DNA of 64,000 nucleotides from Marinobacter nauticus (lineage in GTDB: Bacteria > Pseudomonadota > Gammaproteobacteria > Pseudomonadales > Oleiphilaceae), in contig NZ_RBJB01000004.1 in the NCBI RefSeq assembly GCF_003634635.1, positions 248,001 through 312,000 of the forward strand. The letters are read 5' to 3'. The notes beneath the pieces are model-generated. The model was not told where the DNA came from. It did no database searches and saw only the letters and a list, made by a program, of their open reading frames with translations. Below are positions 38,766-47,634 of the stretch, piece by piece. A program made the position numbers and the translations under genes. Within the stretch, counting starts at the first letter, position 1, and every line of letters starts with the position of its first letter.

Positions 38766-39968
38766 ATGACTTCTGCAAATACCCCCACCCCCAGGCAACT
38801 GTTTACGGTTCTGCTCGCCGGTAGCCTGGTGTTGCTGGTTGTCCACGGCCTTGGCCGATTCATCTACACCCCGTTGTTGCCCTACCTGGTGGCCGATAAC
38901 CAGTTCAACGCGCCGGATGGAGCTGCGGTGGCCACCTGGAACTACCTCGGCTATCTCATGGGGGCAATGCTGGCCATCCGTTGGCACAGAATCGACCAGA
39001 TCCGGCTGATGTTGCCTCTTTTCCTGGCGGTTCATGTGGTCACCACGCTGATCGTGACCCAGACCGACCAGCTGACGGTTATTTCTGTCACCCGCTGGCT
39101 GAACGGTGTGGCTAACGGCGTGGTATTCGTCCAGGCGCCAGCCCTGATTCTGGAGTGGCTGGTACTGCGCAACCGGGCCTCTCTCAGCGGTCTGGTCTAT
39201 ATCGGCGTTGGTGTAGGGCTGCTGGTGTCCAGCGGCCTCGTTACCGGAACCGCCAGTCTGCTGGAGGGCGCGGAGCGCTGGTGGCCGGCGGCCCTGTTGT
39301 CGATTCCCCTGGCCTGGTGGGGTGCCATGCAGTTACGGCAACTGGAGGTGCCGGTGCGCCAGCATGATGACGCCGGTAAGGCAGTGGTCAATACCCCGTT
39401 GCTGGATCGCGCCAGCATCCCGCTGTTTCTCTCCTATGCCGGGGCGGGCCTGGGCTACATCCTGCCCATGACCTTCTTGCCCCTGTTGGCAAAACTGGAA
39501 CTGCCTGAGGGCCACGCCTTGCTGGACGGGACCTGGGTGATCGTCGCTCTGTTCACCATCCCGGCGCCCTGGCTGTGGAACAAACTGGGGGCCCTGATGG
39601 GAGACTTGCCCGCCCTTCGCCTGAATTTTCTGATTCAGCTGGCCGGTGTACTGGCCACCGTGGTCTGGCCTGGCGCCTTGGGCTTGGTGTTGTGTGCCGC
39701 CCTGGTCGGCAGCACCTTTCTGGGCACGGTATTGCTGACCCAGCGCATCGGGCGCGCGCTGCATCCGCATCAGGGCCCGCGCCTGTCGGCAGCGATGGTG
39801 GCACTGTATGGCTTTACCCAGATGGTCGGCCCCTGGCTGACCAAACAGTGGCTGGATGCGGGAGGCACCCTGGTGTCGGCTTTCGGCATCGGGGTGGCAG
39901 CACTGGCGTTTGGCCTGGTATTCGCGTTCTTCGTGCCCCGGCCTGAAGCCTGGCATGCCCGCTCCTGA
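38766..39968 (+). CDS. MFS transporter, YbfB/YjiJ family
   Basis: A 400-residue carrier with twelve predicted helices. The opening HGLGRFIYTPLLPYLVADNQ and the following AATWNYLGYLMGAMLA pattern fit the YbfB/YjiJ subgroup of the major facilitator superfamily. The second half starts near residue 215 (LFLSYAGAGLGYILPMTFLP). Substrate unknown. It stands apart from the oxidase genes by 82 bp. Confidence 0.8.
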   Translation: MTSANTPTPRQLFTVLLAGSLVLLVVHGLGRFIYTPLLPYLVADNQFNAPDGAAVATWNYLGYLMGAMLAIRWHRIDQIRLMLPLFLAVHVVTTLIVTQTDQLTVISVTRWLNGVANGVVFVQAPALILEWLVLRNRASLSGLVYIGVGVGLLVSSGLVTGTASLLEGAERWWPAALLSIPLAWWGAMQLRQLEVPVRQHDDAGKAVVNTPLLDRASIPLFLSYAGAGLGYILPMTFLPLLAKLELPEGHALLDGTWVIVALFTIPAPWLWNKLGALMGDLPALRLNFLIQLAGVLATVVWPGALGLVLCAALVGSTFLGTVLLTQRIGRALHPHQGPRLSAAMVALYGFTQMVGPWLTKQWLDAGGTLVSAFGIGVAALAFGLVFAFFVPRPEAWHARS

Positions 39969-40011
39969 GGCATGGTAAACTGCGGCCACATTCCGGCAAG
40001 CACCCCGTACC

Positions 40012-42486
40012 ATGCTCCCGATTGATGGCATCCTCCCAGAACTGACCCGCACACTGGCAAAGACCACCACCGCTTTGCTCCAGGCGCCGCCCGGCGCGGG
40101 TAAAACCACCCGGGTACCGTTGGCCCTGCTGGATGCGCCCTGGCGCGATGGCCGCAAAATCCTGATGCTCGAACCCCGCCGACTGGCGGCCCGGTCGGCA
40201 GCGCGGTATATGGCCCGGCAACTGGGAGAGGCGCCCGGGCAGACGGTGGGCTATCGCACCCGACTGGATACCAGGGTCTCCGGCACCACCCGGATCGAAG
40301 TCGTGACCGAGGGTATACTCACCCGCCTGATCCAGACCGACCCCATGCTGGAAGACTATGCCGCTGTTCTGTTTGACGAATTCCATGAGCGTTCCCTGCA
40401 GGCCGATCTGGGGCTGGCACTGGTGCGAGAGAGCCAGCAGGCCCTGCGAGAAGACCTGCGCCTTCTGGTGATGTCCGCGACACTGGATACCGCGCCCATT
40501 GCCAAGGTGCTGGGGGACGTGCCGGTGATTTCCAGTGAAGGCCGGGCGTTTCCGGTGGATGTCCTTTATCGGCCCTTGTCCCGCAATGCCCGGATGGTGG
40601 ATCACGTAACGGCGGTGGTGCTGGAGGTCCTGGGAGACCAGGCTGGCTCGGTGCTGGTGTTCCTGCCCGGGGCCGGTGAAATTCGCCGGGTGGCGCAACA
40701 GCTGGCCGGACAACTGCCGGCAAACGTGGTGCTGGCAACCTTGTACGGCAACCTCAAGGCTGAAGAACAGGACCGGGCCATCGCACCGGCCCCGGACGGT
40801 GCTCGCAAGGTGGTCCTGGCCACTGCCATTGCCGAGACCAGCCTGACCATTGAAGGCGTGCGGGTAGTGGTTGATGCCGGCCAGCAGCGTCGGACCGTGT
40901 TTGATCCCAACAGTGGCATGACTCGCCTGGTCACCAGCCGGGTGTCCAAAGCCTCTGCCGAGCAGCGTAAAGGCCGGGCAGGACGGGTCGAACCGGGCGT
41001 GTGCTACCGGTTATGGAGCGAGTCGGAGCAGTTCGGCCTGGCTGACTTCACGCCAGCGGAGATTCAGGAGGCGGACCTGGCACCGCTGGTACTGGAGCTG
41101 GCCCAGTGGGGGGCTCGTTCACCGGATCAGGTGGCCTGGATTGATGCGCCGCCGCAAGCCCACTGGCAGCAGGCGGTGGATTTATTGCAGTGGCTGGATT
41201 TGCTGGATGCTGACGGTGCTATTACCGATCACGGCAAGTCCGCCCGGGATCTGGGGCTGCATCCCCGTTTGGCCCATATGGTTGTCCGGGGGCGGGCTCT
41301 GGGGTTTGGCCAGCTCGCCGCGGAACTGGCGGCACTACTGGAAGAGCGTGACCTGCTGGGGCCCGGCTCCGGCGCCGATTTGCACGAACGGGTTCGGATT
41401 GTTCGGGGAGAACGGGCACCCCATGGCCTGGATTCGGCCCGGTTGCAGGCGGTGCGGCAGGCGGCGAAACGGTTGTGCCGGGAACCTGCGTCTGGGAACG
41501 TGCCCGCCGCAACCGAGGTGGGGCGGGTGCTGGCTCAGGCCTATCCGGACCGCATTGCCCGTCGCCGTTCGGGCGAGGCACCGCGCTACCAGCTCAGCAA
41601 TGGCAAGGGGGCGAGCCTGCGGGAACATGATCCGCTGGCCCGGGAGAATTGGCTGGTGGCCGCGGACCTGGACGGTAAGGCCCGGGAGGCGACGATTTAT
41701 CTGGCGGCGCCAGTGGATCTGGGGGATCTGGAGCAGGACCTGGCTGCGCACATACAAGAACGGGAAGAAGCCCTCTGGGACGACAAGCGGGGCACAGTGG
41801 TGGCGCGTCACGTACGCAAGCTTGGCGCACTGATACTGGCGGAAAAGCCGTTGCAACAGGTGGCCCCCGAACTGATCCAGCAGGGTTTGCTGGATGCCGT
41901 CCGTCGCAAAGGACTGGATCGGCTGCCCTGGAACGAGGCCGCCCGCCAGTGGCAGGCCCGGGTGCAGTTACTGGCCACACAGTTCCCCGGTCACTGGCCG
42001 GATGTGACGGATTCTGCCCTGCTGGCCGGTGTGGAAAGCTGGTTGGCGCCGTTTATGGCCGGCATGCAGCGGTGGTCGGATCTGGCCCGGCTTGATCTGA
42101 CATCCGCCCTGAACAGCCTGCTCGATTATCCACAGCAACAAGAACTGGATGAACTGGCTCCGAAAGCTCTGGCCATCCCCACCGGCCAGAAGGTGACGCT
42201 GGATTACACGGCCGACAACGGCCCGGTGCTAGCTGCCAAGCTGCAGGCCCTGTTTGGCTGGACTGAAACACCGACGGTGGCGGGCGGCCGGGTGCCCGTG
42301 GTAACCCACCTCCTGTCCCCGGCCCAGCGCCCGCTGGCCGTCACGGCAGATCTCGCCAGCTTCTGGCAGAACGCCTATCCACAGGTACGAAAAGAACTCC
42401 GGGGCCGCTACCCGAAACACCCCTGGCCGGAAGATCCGCTTACGGCCCAGGCTCAGCAGGGAACGAAAAAACGCCCTGCTCGCTGA
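40012..42486 (+). CDS. hrpB: ATP-dependent helicase HrpB
   Basis: An 824-residue DExH-box protein of usual HrpB length. Motif I QAPPGAGKTT (about 24), motif II DEFHER in place of DEAH (about 122), motif III SATLDT, and motif VI QRKGRAGRVEPG near residue 320. Then come a winged-helix/ratchet part and the HrpB-specific C-terminal domain ending in HPWPEDPLTAQAQ. Its RNA or DNA substrate is not well defined in the family. Its 3' end overlaps the convergent eIF-2B-like gene by 47 bp. Confidence 0.95.
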   Translation: MLPIDGILPELTRTLAKTTTALLQAPPGAGKTTRVPLALLDAPWRDGRKILMLEPRRLAARSAARYMARQLGEAPGQTVGYRTRLDTRVSGTTRIEVVTEGILTRLIQTDPMLEDYAAVLFDEFHERSLQADLGLALVRESQQALREDLRLLVMSATLDTAPIAKVLGDVPVISSEGRAFPVDVLYRPLSRNARMVDHVTAVVLEVLGDQAGSVLVFLPGAGEIRRVAQQLAGQLPANVVLATLYGNLKAEEQDRAIAPAPDGARKVVLATAIAETSLTIEGVRVVVDAGQQRRTVFDPNSGMTRLVTSRVSKASAEQRKGRAGRVEPGVCYRLWSESEQFGLADFTPAEIQEADLAPLVLELAQWGARSPDQVAWIDAPPQAHWQQAVDLLQWLDLLDADGAITDHGKSARDLGLHPRLAHMVVRGRALGFGQLAAELAALLEERDLLGPGSGADLHERVRIVRGERAPHGLDSARLQAVRQAAKRLCREPASGNVPAATEVGRVLAQAYPDRIARRRSGEAPRYQLSNGKGASLREHDPLARENWLVAADLDGKAREATIYLAAPVDLGDLEQDLAAHIQEREEALWDDKRGTVVARHVRKLGALILAEKPLQQVAPELIQQGLLDAVRRKGLDRLPWNEAARQWQARVQLLATQFPGHWPDVTDSALLAGVESWLAPFMAGMQRWSDLARLDLTSALNSLLDYPQQQELDELAPKALAIPTGQKVTLDYTADNGPVLAAKLQALFGWTETPTVAGGRVPVVTHLLSPAQRPLAVTADLASFWQNAYPQVRKELRGRYPKHPWPEDPLTAQAQQGTKKRPAR

Positions 42487-43318
42487 TTCGTCCACTGATC
42501 AGCTGCACCGGAACAGGCTCAAAATAGAGGTTGCGAACGGTAATGTGCTGGCCGGCCGGTGCACCGAGTTGGTTCGCCGCCATTTCTTCCAGTGTGACTT
42601 CATCGTGTGGCGCCGTGCTGTCCTTGAAGCTGTCTGCCAGCACCCAGAGCGGTTTTGCCTCGGCCCTGGCCAGCAAGGCCAGCGGATAACTGCCCGCCTT
42701 GTTGAGAAAGTGGCCATCGGCCAGCCAGGTGTCACAGCCGCACAGCACCAGGTCCGCCTTCGGAACGAACAGCCCCATCTGGGCATCGGTGATCACCGTC
42801 ACCCGAACGCCCAGTTCATCCAGTTCCCGGGCCAGGGTAAAGCCCTCGTTGCCTGGGCTGCTCTGGGTGCAGATTACCGAGAAGTTGCGGCCCTGCTGTA
42901 CCAGTAAACGGAACAGCGCCAGCACCTGGGAGCTACGGCTGTGCGTGAAAATTCTGGCCTGCTCGGAAACACGTGTCGTCGCGAATTCCGCCACACGCCG
43001 GTTGGCGGAGGCGATCTGTTCCAGAACCGAGTCCACCACGGGCAGCGCCTGTTCAGCCGTCGAAGCACCGTTCTGGCTGCCCACCAGGCCCTGGCGCACC
43101 CGTTCAATGGCGTTGGCCAGCGGCACCATGCTGGGACGGGCTTTGGCAAGGTCGGTCAGTAGTTGTTCGAGTGCGTCCGTAGAGACTCCACCCGCGGCCA
43201 GCCATTGGCGCACCAGCGTCAGCGCTCTGGTTGCCAGCTGGGCGGCACCGGATTGGGTGTCAGCGCGTACGGTTTCGATAATATTGCAGGCCCGGGAATC
43301 GGGTTCAGGGGTGCCCAT
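42440..43318 (-). CDS. eIF-2B/MtnA-fold protein
   Basis: A 292-residue protein with the Rossmann-like fold of eIF-2B alpha, MtnA and ribose-1,5-bisphosphate isomerase. Visible: TRVSEQARIFTHSRSSQVLA, VICTQSSPGNEG in the place of the phosphate-binding loop, and VLCGCDTWLADGHFLNKAGSY, where the Asp matches the catalytic Asp of the isomerases. A sugar-phosphate isomerase role is possible but not proven. The gene overlaps hrpB tail to tail by 47 bp. Its ribosome binding site GGAG lies in one arm of the hairpin at 43324-43355. Confidence 0.8.
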   Translation of the reverse strand: MGTPEPDSRACNIIETVRADTQSGAAQLATRALTLVRQWLAAGGVSTDALEQLLTDLAKARPSMVPLANAIERVRQGLVGSQNGASTAEQALPVVDSVLEQIASANRRVAEFATTRVSEQARIFTHSRSSQVLALFRLLVQQGRNFSVICTQSSPGNEGFTLARELDELGVRVTVITDAQMGLFVPKADLVLCGCDTWLADGHFLNKAGSYPLALLARAEAKPLWVLADSFKDSTAPHDEVTLEEMAANQLGAPAGQHITVRNLYFEPVPVQLISGRISEQGVFSFPAEPGP

Positions 43319-43323
43319 GGCAG

Positions 43324-43355
43324 GCTCCGGTAAGTCAGCGAGTGATTACCGGAGC
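43324..43355 (-). promoter_or_regulatory. Hairpin covering the ribosome binding site of the eIF-2B-like gene
   Basis: On the minus strand GCTCCGGTAA, a 12-nt loop, and TTACCGGAGC form a perfect 10-bp stem. The second arm contains the GGAG that lies 6 nt before the ATG at 43318. Folded, it would hide the site. It also follows the DUF6746 stop by 17 nt, so it could alternatively be a terminator or 3' end for that gene; no T-run follows. Confidence 0.55.
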
Positions 43356-43372
43356 TTAGCAGCCCGTGGCCG

Positions 43373-43738
43373 TTACCGGATGATGGACCGGCTCTTTTCC
43401 AGATACACCGCGCCTTGCTCTTTCACGGTATCCGGGGCTGCGTGCTCGGAAGCCTTGTGTACTTTCTCCAGCCGCTCGGCAATGTCTTCCAGCTCATGGT
43501 CCAGTTTGCCCAGGGCATTTTCCAGAGTGTAGGTGAGCTGATGGACTTCGCTCATCGCCTCTGGTGTCAGATCACCGGCCAACACCTGCTCAAGCCGGTT
43601 GTTGTACTCGGAGAAATTGGCCACCGCCTGTTCCAGGGTTTTCGAGGGTTCGCCTTTGTAGTGATCGTACTCATCATCGGCGAAGGCCGGAAGGGTGAAC
43701 AGCAGGCTGGCAGCGGCCAGCATCAGGTGTTTTGTCAT
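43373..43738 (-). CDS. Small periplasmic protein (DUF6746-like)
   Basis: A 121-residue exported protein. Signal peptide MTKHLMLAAASLLFTLPAFA, then a short acidic segment DDEYDHYKGEPSKTLEQAV and a long helical hairpin (about 30-110) with regular heptad-like hydrophobics. It fits the DUF6746 family from memory. Function unknown. A GAGGAA ribosome binding site precedes the start, and an inverted repeat lies just upstream. Confidence 0.7.
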   Translation of the reverse strand: MTKHLMLAAASLLFTLPAFADDEYDHYKGEPSKTLEQAVANFSEYNNRLEQVLAGDLTPEAMSEVHQLTYTLENALGKLDHELEDIAERLEKVHKASEHAAPDTVKEQGAVYLEKSRSIIR

Positions 43739-43749
43739 GGTCAGTTCCT

Positions 43750-43767
43750 CATTAGTGACAACTAATG
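43750..43767. promoter_or_regulatory. Inverted repeat upstream of the DUF6746-like gene
   Basis: CATTAGT, spacer GACA, ACTAATG: a perfect 7-bp inverted repeat 12 bp upstream of the start on the minus strand, with a further CATTAG at 43785. The surrounding AATTATTGTCAGTATCATT vaguely resembles a Fur box. It could be an operator or a leader hairpin; evidence is by symmetry only. Confidence 0.35.
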
Positions 43768-43891
43768 CGAATTATTGTCAGTATCATTAGCTGTAACCAT
43801 GAGATCGGTCAATTTACGCATAAAATAACCCTTGCCAGGGTTCCAAAGCTGGATAAAATGCAGCCAATTTTCACTCTGTGCGGCTGTCACC

Positions 43892-44710
43892 ATGCACCTT
43901 GTCTCATTCAACGTGTTCCGTACCCTTGGCTTCCCCGACACCACTGTACTGAAGCCCGAGCATTTCCTGCGCCACAAGCCGCTACTGCAGGAGGCGGACT
44001 GGGTGCTGTTCCCGGAATACTGGCAGATCAACGCCCTGGTGCATGGCTTGAAGTGCCGGGTGTTCCCCAGTATCGCCAGTTATCGCATTGGTCACGATAA
44101 AGTGGAAATGACCCGCGCCTTTCAGGCCGTGGCGCCGGAACACACACCCTGGACCTTGATTGAAGCCAATGGTCCACAGGAACGCGACATGCTGTGGGAC
44201 ACCATGGCCCTGCCTTTCGTGGCCAAACTACCCAAGGCCAGCATGGGCGAAGGTGTGTGGTTGATCGAGTCCCGGGCCGACTGGCTTAAGTATTGTGATC
44301 GCACAGATGTTCTCTACGTGCAGGAATACCTTCCGATTGACCGGGATGTGCGGGTGGTTGTGGTGGGTGATCGAGTGGTGACCGCCTACTGGCGTACCCA
44401 GGCGGAGCAGGGGTTCTACAACAACGTCGCCAGGGGTGGCCAGATTGTGACTGGCGATGTGCCAGCGGCGGCTACCGATCTGGCCCTGCGCCTGGCCCGG
44501 GAGCTGGAAGTAGACCATGCCGGCTTTGATATCGCCCTGGTGGAAGGCTATCCCTATGTGCTGGAATTCAACCGCCTGTTCGGCAATCAGGGCCTGGGTC
44601 AGGGCAGTGATCTGAAAGACGCCATCCTGGATTATCTGCAGCGCCAGAGTCGGCCCCAGGACCCGGATGGTCCCACCGAACCAACGCCGCTGTGGCCAAT
44701 TGCGGTCTGA
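43892..44710 (+). CDS. RimK-like ATP-grasp protein
   Basis: A 272-residue ATP-grasp enzyme. The nucleotide-binding part shows LPFVAKLPKASMGEGVWLIE and YVQEYLPIDRDVRVVVVGDR. The Mg2+ site is near the end in LEFNRLFGNQGL. The protein lacks a recognisable partner domain, so substrate and product (a peptide-like or amide bond) are unknown. The start at 43892 follows the conserved HLVSFNVFRTLG; a longer frame begins at 43832. Its stop is 16 bp from the convergent YjfB-like gene. Confidence 0.8.
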   Translation: MHLVSFNVFRTLGFPDTTVLKPEHFLRHKPLLQEADWVLFPEYWQINALVHGLKCRVFPSIASYRIGHDKVEMTRAFQAVAPEHTPWTLIEANGPQERDMLWDTMALPFVAKLPKASMGEGVWLIESRADWLKYCDRTDVLYVQEYLPIDRDVRVVVVGDRVVTAYWRTQAEQGFYNNVARGGQIVTGDVPAAATDLALRLARELEVDHAGFDIALVEGYPYVLEFNRLFGNQGLGQGSDLKDAILDYLQRQSRPQDPDGPTEPTPLWPIAV

Positions 44711-44726
44711 GGCAGAGACAAACCGG

Positions 44727-44939
44727 TCAGGCCCGAACGTCGATCATGCTGCCCACATTATCTGAGGGGTTGGCGCCGGCTGTCGCGACAGATGTTTCGG
44801 TCAGGCCTTCAAGCAACTGAAGCGCACCTTGTTGGGCTATGTCCATGGACTTTTTCAGAACGGCCAGTTCCGCCTGTTCCTGAACCCGTTGTTGCTTGAA
44901 CTGGGTATAACTGGATGCAATTCCGGCAATGTCAGACAC
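44727..44939 (-). CDS. YjfB-family putative motility protein
   Basis: A 70-residue helical protein. The sequence pattern IAGIASSYTQFKQQRVQEQA ... LAVLKKSMDIAQQGALQLLE and the C-terminal VGSMIDVRA match the small YjfB family (putative motility protein). It has no signal peptide or membrane helix. Function unknown. Confidence 0.8.
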   Translation of the reverse strand: MSDIAGIASSYTQFKQQRVQEQAELAVLKKSMDIAQQGALQLLEGLTETSVATAGANPSDNVGSMIDVRA

Positions 44940-45214
44940 GCCAACCCCCTCCAGGGTTGATTCATTTGCAAACAGGCTAGCATGATCCCCTGAAAGTGTC
45001 GGTAGCTGTTAACCGACAGTAACAAGTTTTCCTGTCGCTGAACCCTGAATCAGAGGCACGCGTGGCGCACCGTTGACCGGTGCGTTTATGGGTATAACTG
45101 CGCATTTGCGGTGATTGGAAAAAGGCCCGATGATCGCGCCATTCACGGGTAATACAGCCAGTCTGTGCTACCCTTTTTTTATGCCCGTTTACCCTGTGGA
45201 GGGACACACCACCC

Positions 45215-46390
45215 ATGATCCAGACGCCTAACGCCGATATCGCCGACTACTACAGTGCCGAGACTTTCAAGCGGATCAAGGACTTTGCCGACGGCAAGGA
45301 AACCCCGTTTGTGGTGATCGACACCCAGACCATTGACCGTCAGTACGAAGAGCTGGTGGAAGGGTTTCCTTACGCCAAGGTCTATTATGCGGTGAAGGCC
45401 AACCCGGCCCCGCAGATTCTGACCATGCTGCGGGACAAAGGCGCGAATTTTGATATCGCTTCGGTGTATGAACTGGACAAGGTGATGGCCCTGGGTGTGA
45501 CCGGCGACCGCATCAGTTACGGCAACACCATCAAGAAGGCGAAAGACATTCGCACCTTTTACGAAAAGGGTGTGCGCCTGTATGCCACGGATTCCGAGGC
45601 AGACCTGCGCAACATTGCCAAGGCTGCCCCGGGCTCAAAAGTGTATGTGCGTATTCTGACTGAAGGCACCCTGACCGCCGACTGGCCGTTGTCCCGCAAG
45701 TTTGGCTGCCAGACCGATATGGCCATGGATCTGCTGATCCTGGCTCGTGATCTGGGCCTGGTGCCCTATGGTGTGTCGTTCCACGTCGGTTCCCAGCAGC
45801 GCGAAATCGGTGCCTGGGACGCCGCCCTGAACAAGGTAAAGGTGATTTTCGAGCGCCTTAAGGAAGAAGACGGCATTGAGCTGAAGATGATCAACATGGG
45901 CGGTGGTTTCCCGGCCAACTACATTACACGGACCAATGAACTGGGGGTGTATGCGGAGGAGATTGCCCGTTTCCTGCACGAGGACTTTGGTGACGACCTG
46001 CCCGAGATCATCATCGAGCCGGGGCGATCGCTGATTTCAAATGCCGGTGTGTTGGTCAGCGAGGTCGTGCTGATTTCACGAAAATCCCGTACCGCCCTGC
46101 ACCGCTGGGTGTTTACCGATGTCGGCAAGTTTTCCGGGCTGATCGAGACCCTGGACGAGTCCATCAAGTTTCCGATCTGGACCGAGAAGAGCGGTGAAGG
46201 TGAGGATTGTGTGATCGCCGGGCCGACCTGTGACAGTGCCGATATCATGTACGAGCATCACAAGTACCCGCTGCCGCTGAATCTGGCGATCGGAGACCGG
46301 ATGTACTGGCTGTCGACCGGGGCCTATACCACCACCTACAGTGCCATTGAATTCAACGGCTTTCCTCCGTTGAAGGATTACTATATCTGA
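45215..46390 (+). CDS. speC: Ornithine decarboxylase, fold-type III (Pseudomonas SpeC type)
   Basis: A 391-residue PLP enzyme that converts ornithine to putrescine. The PLP lysine lies in YYAVKANPAP (near 59-68), the phosphate-binding glycines in NMGGGFPANY, and EPGRSL, the catalytic GPTCDSADIM and LSTGAYTT follow. The sequence closely recalls the SpeC of P. aeruginosa (alanine-racemase-like fold), not the unrelated E. coli SpeC. Lysine could also be used. A GGAGGG lies 11 nt before the ATG, and an intrinsic terminator follows. Confidence 0.93.
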   Translation: MIQTPNADIADYYSAETFKRIKDFADGKETPFVVIDTQTIDRQYEELVEGFPYAKVYYAVKANPAPQILTMLRDKGANFDIASVYELDKVMALGVTGDRISYGNTIKKAKDIRTFYEKGVRLYATDSEADLRNIAKAAPGSKVYVRILTEGTLTADWPLSRKFGCQTDMAMDLLILARDLGLVPYGVSFHVGSQQREIGAWDAALNKVKVIFERLKEEDGIELKMINMGGGFPANYITRTNELGVYAEEIARFLHEDFGDDLPEIIIEPGRSLISNAGVLVSEVVLISRKSRTALHRWVFTDVGKFSGLIETLDESIKFPIWTEKSGEGEDCVIAGPTCDSADIMYEHHKYPLPLNLAIGDRMYWLSTGAYTTTYSAIEFNGFPPLKDYYI

Positions 46391-46414
46391 CCGAAGGTCA
46401 GTGAGGTATCTCAG

Positions 46415-46445
46415 AAAGGATCAGCTTGCGGGCTGATCCTTTTTT
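46415..46445. terminator. Terminator between speC and the MFS gene
   Basis: An 11-bp stem (AAAGGATCAGC with GCTGATCCTTT) with a 6-nt loop, followed by more T on the plus strand. On the minus strand the arm ends in AAA/TTT as well, and the stop codon of the MFS gene lies in the stem, so it probably works in both directions. Confidence 0.85.
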
Positions 46446-47623
46446 CGTTTCAGGTCCAGAGTGAAAGCCAGGGGTAATACCAGCAGGCTGTAGGCCACCA
46501 TGGCCATCACGGCATGACGGGTGTCGCCAGTCCAGTCGGCGAGCAGGCCGCCGAGCATGGGTACCGAGAAGGCCATGGTATAGCCCACCAGGAAGGTGCC
46601 GGCAGACAGCCGTCCGGTTTCGGCGGAGTTCACCAGCAAAGGCGGCAGAGCCACCAACAGGATCAGCAGAATGCCGGCCACGAAGCTCATCAGCGTGGCG
46701 CTGGCAATGAACCACCAGCCTTCGAGCACCAGAGTGCCGGCGGTGCCGGCAATGCTGAGAACCGCCATGACGACAATGAAGGTACGGCGGCCGACCCAGG
46801 CCCGTGCCATTTTCAGCATCACCAGCGAGGCAAAGACCTGGGCGATGTTGTACCAGAACAGGGCCTCGGACAGCAGGCCGATACGCCCCTGTTGTTCCAG
46901 GAGGTTACCCATGTAGGCGTTGAGGCCGAAGAACATGGAGCCGGAAAGCCCCAGCAGCAGGCCCAGGCGCAAGGTGAGCGGGTTTTTCCAGTCGGGCAGC
47001 CAGGCGGCTTTGCGTGCGGGCCGGGCCAAGTCCCGTTTGGGCAGAAACAGGGCGGCGACTACCAGCAGGGCCGGCAGCGACCAGGCCAGCATGGTGGCGC
47101 GCCAGCTGTTGTCCAGCAACGGCATAAGAACCGGCAGGGTAATACCGGCACCGATGAACTCACCCATGAGCATGCCGTTCATGTAGATGGCCGAGCCCAG
47201 AGCAATGTGATGGGGTTCGAGCCAACGCGGCAGCAGGGCTGGCAGCGCTGGCTGCATCATCGCCACACCCAGGCCCATGACGGCGCTGGCTATCATCAGG
47301 GTGAAGGTATCGGGCACCAGGCCACGGCCGGCGGAGCCGATGACCATGATCACCATGGCCAGTGCCAGGGTGTTTCGCGGGCCGATGCGGGAGATGGCCA
47401 GCGAACCGGGCATGGCGCCAATGGCCAGCATCAGGATGGGCAATGTGGTCAGGGCGCCGGTCAGTGCCTGGGTCAGGGCCAGCTCATCGCCAATGAAAGG
47501 CGCCAGCGGCGGGGCCACCAGTACGGGTATACGCAGGTAAACACCGGCGAGCCAAAGCAACACCGCCACCGGCAGCAATCGGGCTGGCGGTGGCGGTGTG
47601 GTCGCGGCGGTTTGAAATGCCAC
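46421..47623 (-). CDS. MFS transporter, CynX/NimT-like, linked to ectC
   Basis: A 400-residue carrier with twelve helices. The N-terminal half has LLWLAGVYLRIPVLVAPPLA and PILMLAIGAMPGSLAISRIG, and the central DNSWRATMLAWSLPALLVV is common in the CynX/NimT branch. It starts at GTG, 11 bp after the ectC stop, so the two genes form a unit. Relatives carry cyanate, nitroimidazoles or small organic acids; a link to ectoine or its precursor is inferred only from the neighbour. Confidence 0.75.
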   Translation of the reverse strand: MAFQTAATTPPPPARLLPVAVLLWLAGVYLRIPVLVAPPLAPFIGDELALTQALTGALTTLPILMLAIGAMPGSLAISRIGPRNTLALAMVIMVIGSAGRGLVPDTFTLMIASAVMGLGVAMMQPALPALLPRWLEPHHIALGSAIYMNGMLMGEFIGAGITLPVLMPLLDNSWRATMLAWSLPALLVVAALFLPKRDLARPARKAAWLPDWKNPLTLRLGLLLGLSGSMFFGLNAYMGNLLEQQGRIGLLSEALFWYNIAQVFASLVMLKMARAWVGRRTFIVVMAVLSIAGTAGTLVLEGWWFIASATLMSFVAGILLILLVALPPLLVNSAETGRLSAGTFLVGYTMAFSVPMLGGLLADWTGDTRHAVMAMVAYSLLVLPLAFTLDLKRKKDQPAS

Positions 47624-47634
47624 GGCGGAGCGAA

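Noticed and set aside
42440..43318. Calling the eIF-2B-fold gene a methylthioribose-1-phosphate isomerase (mtnA)
   Set aside because: The protein is shorter than MtnA and the cysteine loop differs; only the general fold and the catalytic Asp region match.
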